Shown here piece by piece: positions 56,203 to 64,000 of a stretch of DNA of 64,000 nucleotides. The notes below the pieces were generated by a model. It saw nothing but the letters and a program-made list of their open reading frames with translations. It did no database searches and was not told the DNA's origin. Origin of the DNA: Cercophora sp. LCS_1 (lineage: Eukaryota; Ascomycota; Sordariomycetes; Sordariales; Lasiosphaeriaceae); NCBI GenBank assembly GCA_036250225.1, contig JAPZLL010000003.1:992001-1056000 (forward strand), read 5' to 3'. A program made the position numbers and the translations under genes. How positions within the stretch are numbered: the first letter of the stretch is position 1; the number at the start of each line of letters is the position of its first letter.

Positions 56203-58079
56203 CTATGCTGGCGTCGGCATGCCTAGGTCTATAGTGTTTTGATATCCGAGCACACGCTTGATGCTGAGCCAAAGTTCAAACGCCTCTAGCTTTACCTCTA
56301 CCCTCACAAATCCAAGCCATGCTGCCAAAAGCCGAAAGGCATTAGGAGGCCAAATCAGAGACCCCGCCTTCCGGATACCATCCAGCTGCTCGTGGAAGAC
56401 GGTCCTCATGCAATATCTTGCCAAAATCAAAAACTGCCGCGCCGGACCTTGCCGTGTCTGCAAGTTCTCGTCCAAGCTTCGAGTCAGGTCGTTTGTCTTG
56501 AGGATAAGCAAGATAATACGTGGCACTTGACCAAGCATCTGGACCAGGTCGACAATTAGTCCTTCCTGCAAGGCCGTACTCATCGTCTTCTGCTCGCTCT
56601 CTTCCCTAGGCTTTGTGATCGATGAGCTCACAATGCTAAAGTCTCTCCCTGTGATTGCCGAAGCGAAAAGCGGGAATTTGTCTTCCCCAATTCCCGAAAC
56701 CTCGCACACATATTTCTTCATTCGCTCCAAGTCCCCGTCGATGATAGCAAGCCACATCTTTGCGTAAGAACGTCGAATGTCTGACGGTATATCGCGGTAC
56801 AAGCCGTGATCATACAAGATGATGTCGAAGTTCGCCCCACGCCGCCGGTCGTTTTTGCGAATGGCAATATTCCCTCCGTGTGGGTCACAGTGCAGAGGGG
56901 CACCTTCGCCAAAGATCATCTCGTTGAATATGCGCGCGAGGGTAGCCGAGACCTCATCACGGTCGATTCCACTGGAATCGATATACTCGAGATCGTCCAG
57001 ACGGTGACCGGCTTCGCACGCCATGACCAAAATGCGTTTTTTAGCCCAAAGGACCTCGGGGATCAACAGCGGCAACTCTGGAATTCGTGCAAAATGTGCC
57101 TTCGTCCGCCGAGCATTTTCTGCCTCGCACTCGAAGTTGAGCTCCAGGGGAAGCGAAGATTCTATCTCCGACGACAACCACTCAAGGTCGTACTCTGGGA
57201 AATATCGTTTGAGGGTCGAAAATGTGAATTTGGTGAGTGACATGTCCAGCGGCGCCCATTGTTGGAGGGAAGGATGTTGGACCTTGACTGCAACTTTGCG
57301 ACCCGTTTCCTTGATGGTTGCCAGGTGCACCTGCGCCAAGGAAGCTGCGCCGATAGGCTCCGGGGAGAAATCTGAAAAGTAGTCCCACAGCTCTTCGCCG
57401 GTATCCGCTCTGAACATCTGCTCTATCGAGGTAAAAGAGGAGACGGGGCACTTGTCCTGAAGCGGTATGAAGGTTGTGGTCCATTCGGTCGGTAGGAGGT
57501 AGTTCATTGCGCTCTGTGAAGCCCGGTCAGCATTGAGCCTGGCAGAATCATGGGAGGAGCCCGTACCAAGTGCTGACCAAGTTTTATAAAGATGCCGCCA
57601 TTTTTTTCGAGCACTCGCAACGTTCGAACCGCACACCGCTTGTGGCAGGCCTTGAGAACACGCTCGCTCTCCTCAGGGTCCTCAATCAGTTCACGCTTGC
57701 TGAGCGTGATCCGATAGCTGGCAGGTTTAGAACACGACACTTGCCAACAGATTGTAAACTTGGGCTCTTACTCGTAAATGCAGACCAAGAGGGCGTACGC
57801 AACCCTTCCAGATCGTTCAAGCCTCTCATAGTTGTTTTTAATATCATCTCCGAATGCCAGGCCTCCGACGACAGCACCTCCGGTTGCCGCAAAAAGAACG
57901 GCTCGACGACGTGGGCGCTGTTTGGAGCCGGGTGGTTGAGACCTTGAGGTGGCATACTGCCGCGAGACGGGAGTTTTCGAGATGTTGGACCTCGGCAGCT
58001 GACCGCGACACCGAGCGCATGTCCATCCGAGGCTTTGGAGACGCCGCGCTGCAAGCGCGGGAAACGTGGAGCCTATCAT
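56203..58079 (-). CDS. MCP2: ABC1/ADCK-family protein, Mcp2-like, mitochondrial
   Basis: Atypical kinase-like protein of the UbiB/COQ8 superfamily, 589 residues. Exons 58079-57772, 57717-57567 and 57513-56203. The N-terminus is Arg/Ser-rich (mitochondrial targeting) followed by a Gly/Ala hydrophobic segment (AVLFAATGGAVVGGLAFG), a possible inner-membrane anchor. Family motifs: KNGGIFIKLGQHL (the KxGQ motif, ending at the second intron), PIGAASLAQVH (the Ala-rich loop), VAVKVQHP with the ATP-site Lys, LELNFECEAENA, HCDPHGGNI and YDHGLYR, the Asp-His-Gly replacing DFG. The order and the C-terminal extension resemble yeast Mcp2 and human ADCK1, linked to mitochondrial lipid homeostasis, rather than Coq8. 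Family firm; subfamily moderately so. Confidence 0.9.
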
Positions 58080-58827
58080 CGGTTTGACGAACTCATGGGG
58101 GAACTATCGGAGTGTGCCCAAGTGTCGGCGACATATCGTAATGGCTTCGTCAGGGTCTCGCAGAAAAGGAGGCAAACCGGCTTGAACGAGATCGGACGAT
58201 GGGGCCATTGGAAATGACATCCTCAAGCGACCCACACCCCCTTGGTCTCGGTCACTGCGATTTTTTTTACGACAGGGGTCTTCAAGCACTTGGCAGGGTT
58301 AGGGTCACACAGTGCAATTGACCTTGGCACCGCCAGCCAGAACTTTGGGAAACCACATCTCAGACTGGAGACAGGCAATGGTGAGCAGCTCAGTCACTTG
58401 CAGTATCCATGGTTAGGGATAATCTGGTCTGTTTAGTGCCAAGAAATATAAAAATATCCCCTTTTTTCTTGTCACACGTTTCGTCCATGCACAAGCGGCC
58501 AAACGAACAGGACCGACCGAATACGCAACGAACTGATGAATTGCAATAGGCTGGATCGCGATCACTTTGCGTATCCCGCACTCGAACACATCCTATGTCC
58601 GTTATCGCCGCCCCTAGCTAATCAGTTGCAAGTAGCCACAACCACAGGCCTGTGTCAATGGATGCAATTCCAGCTCTGTCTAAACTCCGCAATGGGCGAT
58701 ATGTCCGTGAACGTGTGACGGGGTATGAAGCTATAAAGAGGCATGGCACCCCCTTGATCTCTCCGGATATCACCCTTGGCTATGGTATAGTTTCCCAACC
58801 CTCTTCCAACCCAGACTCCGAAGCAAC
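58080..58827. other. Divergent promoter region
   Basis: About 750 bp between the ABC1-family and aldo-keto reductase genes. Contains a telomere-like GGGTTAGGGT at 58296-58305. No coding feature supported. Confidence 0.5.
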
Positions 58828-60021
58828 ATGTCAAGACTACCCTTCTTCCTGCCAGCCCCTGAACCGCCAACCGAGCTCGGGCGGTTCCGCATTCTTAGCC
58901 CTACCACAGGCGTCAAGGTCTCCCCTATTTGTCTCGGTGGAATGTCCATTGGGAACGCCTGGGAGTCTGCCCTTGGATCCATGACCAAAGACGACTCGTT
59001 TAAACTTCTCGATGCGTACTTCGACGCTGGCGGCAACTTCATTGACACAGCAAACGCCTACCAGTACGAGCAATCGGAAACGTGGATTGGGGAATGGATG
59101 TCCCAGCGCAATATTCGAGATCAGGTGGTGCTCGCAACCAAGTACACCTCCGACTTCCGCTCTCACGAGGTCGGCAAGGGAAAACATCCGAACTGTGCTG
59201 GGTATGTTGATCGACAGTCCACGTACACAACAGACAGCTGATAAAGAACTAGAAATTCACGAAAGAGTCTCCACATGAGCGTTAGGGAGTCACTAAAGAA
59301 GTTGCAGACCGATTACATCGACATTCTATATCTGCACATGTGGGACTGGTCCTGTTCTATTCGCGAGGTTATGGACTCACTGCACATACTTGTTGAGCAA
59401 GGCAAGGTCCTCTACCTCGGTGTTTCCGATACCCCGGCGTGGGTTGTGAGTGCAGCCAACACCTATGCGCTTGACCACGGCAAGTCGCCCTTCGTCATCT
59501 ATCAAGGGCGGTGGAATGCAATGCTCAGAGACTTTGAGCGCGACATCATCCCGATGGCGCGGTCATTCAACATGGCGCTGGCTCCTTGGGATGTCTTGGG
59601 TAGCGGGAAATTCCAGAGCAAGAAGGCTCTCGAGGAGCGCAAGGCCAGAGGCGAGGGTCTCCGCAACATGATTGCGAAATCTGAGCAAACCGAGGACGAG
59701 GTCAAGATGAGCGAGGCACTTTACAACGTGGCACAGCAACATGGGACTGAGAGTGTCACCGCTGTCGCCATTGCTTATGTGATGAGCAAGGCAGCCAACG
59801 TCTTTCCCATTGTTGGCGGGAGACGTGTTGAGCACATCATGGAAAATATCCAGGCGGTCAACATCAAGCTCACGGAGGAACAGATCCGGTATCTGGAGAG
59901 TGTGAAGTCATTCGACCTAGGGTTTCCAGCCAACTTTTGTGGAGAAGATCCCAATGTTACAGGGTTCAGTCAGTTGATGGATCGATCAGGAAAGATGGCT
60001 TTCCCAAACCTACGTAAATAG
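58828..60021 (+). CDS. Aldo-keto reductase, aryl-alcohol dehydrogenase/NorA type
   Basis: NADPH-dependent (beta/alpha)8 barrel reductase of 380 residues. Exons 58828-59201 and 59253-60021 (51-nt intron). Conserved elements: VSPICLGGMSIGNAW, the catalytic Asp and Tyr in FIDTANAYQ, Lys in VLATKYT, His in ILYLHMWDWS, VLYLGVSDTPAW, the cofactor region NMALAPWDVLGSGKFQSKK and VFPIVGGRRVEHIMEN. The order of blocks and the WDWS after the catalytic His fit the fungal aryl-alcohol dehydrogenase and norsolorinic-acid-reductase group. No backbone gene of a secondary-metabolite cluster is nearby, so a detoxification or general reductase role is more likely. Substrate unknown. Confidence 0.94.
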
Positions 60022-60326
60022 ACAGAAGCATCCGATTCAGAAACTGTATACGCTACTATTCGAGTCAGCCATCATCACTTGTGTGGGACGATTGGTTGCG
60101 CATGCGATGCACGGTGGTGAGGTCGGATCGGAATCCATCGGCCGGTTCCTCTCCTCTCGAGTCCCGACGCGGCGCCTCAATCGAAAGGGGTCGAGTAAGA
60201 GGCTTGAGGTAATCGGGAGATGTTTTTTATCGGCTTTCGGGCGAAGATTGTAGAAACTTCAAAGATGTGAGCAGAGACGTGAAGAGCAGAGCGTGACAAC
60301 GTCAGGCTCACTGGGACTGACTTCAA

Positions 60327-60334
60327 TGACGTCA
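60327..60334. promoter_or_regulatory. CRE palindrome TGACGTCA
   Basis: A full cAMP-response-element palindrome, bound by ATF/CREB-type bZIP factors such as Atf1/AtfA, directly followed by another CGTCA. It lies about 260 bp upstream of the small-protein start. An exact 8-bp match in a promoter of a likely stress-type gene is suggestive; binding is not shown. Confidence 0.45.
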
Positions 60335-60525
60335 CGTCAACCGCAGCACTCGAAAGTCATTCACTGATCGAATCTCCTACTTATTTGATCCCGCCTCCCA
60401 AGTGAAAAAAGAATTCCCAATCACTTTGGATCATTCACAAAGCAAAGCATTCAAACATCAGACTCTTGGTTGCACTCGACGCATCACATCAGACCATCTC
60501 CTGTAAACCAGCCTCTCTAACCCGG

Positions 60526-60568
60526 GTACGCTACCCGTCGATGCTTGGCGGTGTAACTAACACAACAG
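60526..60568 (+). other. Probable 5'-UTR intron
   Basis: GTACGC donor, CTAAC branch-point-like element and CACAACAG acceptor within 43 nt, ending 24 nt before the ATG at 60593. It lies outside any coding frame, so it is inferred from splice signals alone. Confidence 0.5.
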
Positions 60569-60592
60569 GCAGTCTCCAAGCAAAACACAACC

Positions 60593-60868
60593 ATGCCTCA
60601 AAGCAAGGTCGACAAGATTGAACAGGCTAAGGCCAACCTACCTCTTCCGGGTCAGCCCCCGGTGGCCTCGGATTGGAACTCGGCGGATACACGCAACGTG
60701 AATGTTGGCAGTGGAAGCATTTCTAGCGACATCTCTACTGATGCTGGAGCCACGTCTGGCCTGAGAGAGCCGGCTACCAAGAGCTCGGAGAGTACTGATA
60801 TGAGCGGTATTGGCCGTCAGGGGAAGGATAGTTTGGAGGGTCCCCCAAAGGATGCGAAGGCTAAATGA
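60593..60868 (+). CDS. Small hydrophilic, probably disordered protein
   Basis: Not assigned to a named family. Single exon, 91 residues, rich in Ser, Asp, Gly, Lys and Pro, with no hydrophobic core, Cys or transmembrane segment. It begins MPQSKVDKIEQAKANLPLPG, continues VASDWNSADTRNVNVGSGS and ends with alternating Lys/Asp. This composition recalls stress- or sporulation-induced hydrophilins, but that is inference. Supporting evidence that it is real: good ATG context (CAACCATGCC), a likely 5'-UTR intron just upstream and a CRE in the promoter. Confidence 0.75.
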   Translation: MPQSKVDKIEQAKANLPLPGQPPVASDWNSADTRNVNVGSGSISSDISTDAGATSGLREPATKSSESTDMSGIGRQGKDSLEGPPKDAKAK

Positions 60869-62152
60869 TGAGGCACGGTAACTACATGAATGGGGAGTTC
60901 AATGACGTGGAGGAGAAATTGAGGAGATGCTGCCTCATTGGCTAGGCTCTTATCTTGGCAGGGTGTATTGATATGTCAAACAGACATGTGTGACGATATA
61001 TGGGATTTTGGGCCTATTAATGGGTGGACTCAACAGGCTGTCGGAGAAGTACCTGTCTAGTTTAAGGCAACCTATCGTGTCACATGATCATCTCGCGATG
61101 TAGCAACAACAGGACCAGTAAATCGGATAGGACCTTTGAAGACTTTGTCTCGGTCATGCATTGTGGATGTAAGACACAATTGTGTCTGTTCAAAGACGTG
61201 TAAGTCAGGTTAAATGTCTAGTCAATGGCGACAAAATCAAGGTAAAAAAATGCACTTCACATGATACAAGACTGGGCAGGTGGGCTCGGGTCATTGGCCG
61301 TACATACTGGGCCACAAAGTATTGTTTGTTTACAAAAGCTCGCGATGCCTTCAAACTGGCTAGTTCTGCCCGAGAAACGAGAGAAAATGTACATATATAC
61401 CTGCAGGTGCTTAGGTTCATGGGGTGAATGAACAATCAAGGAAGGGGCGGTCAATACCCAGATCGACTAGCCAACCGCCTCGCCCAGCTGCCATCGTTCC
61501 TTCCGGTGTTGTTCAGTCACTGCCCCACCTCTTGAACTGCGGCCTAAGGTCGGGTGATGGTTGTTTTTCTAGCCCTTTTGATTTCGTGACCATCTTCCTC
61601 TTCCCACAACTTGACACCCGCACAAGTCTGGTTTTCTCACCTCCCTCTTCGGCGATTATCTTCCTACCTCTGTCTGCCCGGAACATCTTGCGAAAGCACA
61701 ACTTGACGAAGCCTTTTCCAAGCCCAAATCTGGCGCCGTAAGTACAACCTGACCCCCATGAAAGCAGTTGTGACGAGAGCGCTTTGCGCCATCTTCTCTT
61801 CAGCTTGCCCCTACCCACTACAGACACAAAAACCTCTCGTTCGCCAACATTAACGCGTCACCCACCAGCCTTGGGCAACTTTCTGTTGTCTTTTCCCTCT
61901 CGCTCAGCTCTTGTCTTCCCGACTCCTGAAGTTTATCTTGACGACGTGCTTGATCTCTCCGACTGAATTCTTCGACATTCCCCTCTGGTCACCTAGTCGG
62001 CATACTGACTGAATTTATCGTAGAGGACTCGCCGATACGGACAACTAGCCTCCTCCCGTTTAGAAATCGGATATTTATCTGGATGCTCGCTTGCGGATCG
62101 GATTTCCTTTTAGAGGCGATACTGAACCCGCGTTGTTGCTCGGAATTCGATC
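60869..62152. other. Intergenic region and leader of the right-edge gene
   Basis: About 1.3 kb. The left part is the 3' flank of the small gene; from about 61,500 the plus strand is pyrimidine-rich, as in fungal 5' leaders. No supported coding sequence. Confidence 0.5.
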
Positions 62153-64000
62153 ATGAGTAAGGGGGCTAGTAACAACAACCCTCTCCCTGGTGGTCGCACC
62201 AGGGAGGAGGAGGAAGAAGAGCTCCGTCAGCAGGCAATCAGACAGGCCATGATAGTAAGTTGCTCGAATCCTTCCGTACTTCGTCTGTATTTCTTCCCAA
62301 TGTCTCATCGATCAGCCTTTAGACGACAAAAAGGAATCAACTAACTGGGTGCACGATAGGACGATATTGGCCTTGGAAGACTGGAAGAACTTCCGCTGGA
62401 CGACAAGAAGAAGGAGGATGACCATCGCCACAATTATCGTGGAGGCAGAATTACAAATCATCGTGCTGGTCAATCTTCGGGGCGGGCTCCACGGCCTGGC
62501 CCCACGGCTGCCAACCTTTGGCAGGGTAAGAAGTCCTGGCGGGAAGAATACCGAAGATCTAATGCTAATATATTTCCAAGCCGCCATCAACAGCGGAGTG
62601 TTTGACGACGACGACGCCGAAGCTGTCAAAGGCTTGGATGACCTTGGAGGTGGCAGGCTCTATGGACGAGTGAGGGACCAGAGTCTTCAAATTTTGAACC
62701 AAATGCAGCCACCAAACAGACGTCTTATGTGAGTTCCTCCTGGGCCCGTCCTTCTTTTGTTGGGAGAGTACTAATCATGTATGAAAAGTCACCATCCGGC
62801 GAATCATCCCAGGTCTACTGGTCAACCCAATCGGTATCAGGCGTACAATCAACAGACTCCTCAGTCCCAAGGGACCCACCAGTCCGCTCAACTGCTCGCA
62901 CAAAAGCAGGTAGGGAAAGCTCCAGTTCAGAACACACCTGTCCGGAAGGCCTCGCAGCAACAACCTGCGAGGGTCCAAGGGCCCCACATACCTGCAGCCC
63001 GTCAACAGTTCAAGCCAGGCCAGATCACGCCCAGCAACCAGAGGACGCAGCCCTCGAGACCGCCAGCCTTGGTGCAGCAAAAACCGGCTAGGCCGCCCCA
63101 GAACCTAGCTCAGGGATATTCGGCCATAACTACGAGCACAAAGGCCTTGTTCTCAGCGGAGAAACCTGGACATGAGCCGCCTAATACTGTATTGATGATG
63201 AAGGTGGGTTTTTACTCACAGGGCGACAAGACCGCGGAGGGAGCAATCATCTACTTGACGGTCGGTGCCCCTGGGCCTGCACAGCTCATCGTCTTCAGAG
63301 GCGGTATTGAGGTCTTTCGGGAGTCAATGGCGCAATTTTCGAATGTAATGACCGGCCAAGACGATGATCACCTTTTGGCTTGGATCGAGTTCAGACGTCC
63401 GAATGGCTTGGTAGTCCTGCATGCGCTCTATTTTGAGAACAGAGAGCACCAGTTTCGGTTCGTCAGCAGTCTCAGGAAGATACAGGGCCAAAGGATTGCT
63501 GTCCAGTCGCCCGGCCAGGAGCTCCAGACTTCTACGCCAGCGTCCGCACCGTTTAAGGCCCCAGAACCACCGAAAGCCCCAACTCAAGTTGATCCAAGTT
63601 CCCCAGTGGCTACACGGCCTCGACCTACTGTGCGCCTTCCGTCAAACTCACCTGCCGTCAGGCCCGTTTCGACACATGTTGAGCCGGCACCTTCAGTCAC
63701 GGTCGTTGCAGAGTCAGTCACTTCGGATCTAACTCTCATCAACGCTCCGTCTGAGAGCGATACGCTTGTCAACCTGGAAGACGACGAGGTCTCCCAAGTT
63801 GGGTTGCAGCAGTCGGCGACTGAACTACTCGCGACACTCGAGCCATACAACTGGGATGCTGAGTACTATCACCACCTTGAAAGGGTGTTTACGTTTGCTG
63901 AGGGAGCAGTGGGCTCTGCTGTAATGGACTCTGCTGCAATGAAGGAAGCCATCAAAGCGGCCATAATCATCCACAGATTGCAGATCGATGAAAACATCAG
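62153..64000 (+). CDS. Uncharacterised Gln/Pro-rich protein (runs off right edge)
   Basis: Not recognised. Exons 62153-62254, 62360-62525, 62581-62728 and 62789 to the window end; the three introns have consensus donors and acceptors and keep one frame, and exon 4 is open for its whole 1.2 kb. Visible protein, about 540 residues: an acidic helix (REEEEEELRQQAIRQAMI), a charged second exon, an acidic run (FDDDDAEAVKGLDDLGGG) in exon 3, about 120 residues rich in Gln, Pro and Ser, then a folded-looking part with TVLMMKVGFYSQGDKTAEGA and LAWIEFRRPNGLVVLHALYF, resembling a beta-rich binding domain, and another Pro/Ser linker. The final visible stretch (PYNWDAEYYHHLERVFTFAE) may start another helical domain. 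The stop lies beyond the edge. Function unknown. Confidence 0.8.

Larger units (their letters stand above)
60022..60592. other. Promoter and leader of the small hydrophilic protein gene
   Basis: 570 bp. Contains a CRE palindrome and a probable 5'-UTR intron, both listed separately. No coding feature. Confidence 0.55.

Noticed and set aside
58828..60021. Secondary-metabolite cluster around the NorA-like reductase
   Set aside because: No polyketide synthase, NRPS, terpene synthase or P450 in the window; neighbours are housekeeping genes.
1..64000. CRISPR arrays, transposases, rRNA genes
   Set aside because: No regularly spaced repeats, no transposase or reverse transcriptase motifs and no rRNA-like sequence were seen on either strand.

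Overview
The window is 64 kb of a filamentous ascomycete nuclear genome. It carries about 25 protein-coding genes, most split by 45-100 nt spliceosomal introns, one tRNA gene and one decayed gene. The organism is inferred, not shown: the Zn(II)2Cys6 regulator, the AROM-derived quinate-repressor-like protein, FluG, a HET-domain gene, GH76 wall enzyme and Kex1 carboxypeptidase together point to Pezizomycotina, most likely Sordariomycetes. There are no operons; neighbouring genes do unrelated jobs, as expected for a fungal chromosome arm.

Layout. 1-5 kb: Kex1 carboxypeptidase (3' end outside the window), the SPOUT methyltransferase Sfm1, and a class-1A dihydroorotate dehydrogenase. 5-15 kb: a long leader and an intronless quinate-repressor-like gene, followed by 5.3 kb with no recognisable gene. 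15-26 kb: regulatory and uncharacterised genes (Zn2Cys6 factor, two low-complexity proteins, a homeodomain factor, a small acidic protein). 26-45 kb: a dense housekeeping block (PEX19, UBC9, asparagine synthetase, VDAC, a mitochondrial J-protein, MetAP2, Ups2-like lipid transfer protein, a P-loop kinase, tRNA-Asn, Erv41). 44-60 kb: FluG, a GPI-type GH76 mannosidase, a broken HET gene, a MYND-finger protein, a 2OG oxygenase, an ABC1/Mcp2 kinase-like protein and an aldo-keto reductase. 60-64 kb: a small hydrophilic protein with a cAMP-response-type palindrome upstream, and a Gln/Pro-rich gene running off the right edge.

Several gene products share an organelle but not a pathway: VDAC, the J-protein, the Ups2-like protein and the Mcp2-like protein are all mitochondrial by family, and Kex1 and Erv41 belong to the secretory pathway.

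I found no convincing novel multi-gene system. The best leads are at the gene-structure level: two GC-AG introns in adjacent genes (UBC9 and asparagine synthetase); three introns that are multiples of three and contain no stop (one would add 75 residues to VDAC); a PEX19 farnesylation motif carried entirely by a tiny last exon; a HET gene inactivated by a nonsense codon in its signature motif plus frameshifts; and an AROM-derived repressor-like protein with an intact-looking dehydroquinase pair far from any quinate-utilisation genes. Exon joins were deduced by eye from splice signals, reading-frame continuity and family similarity; all complete models give lengths divisible by three.
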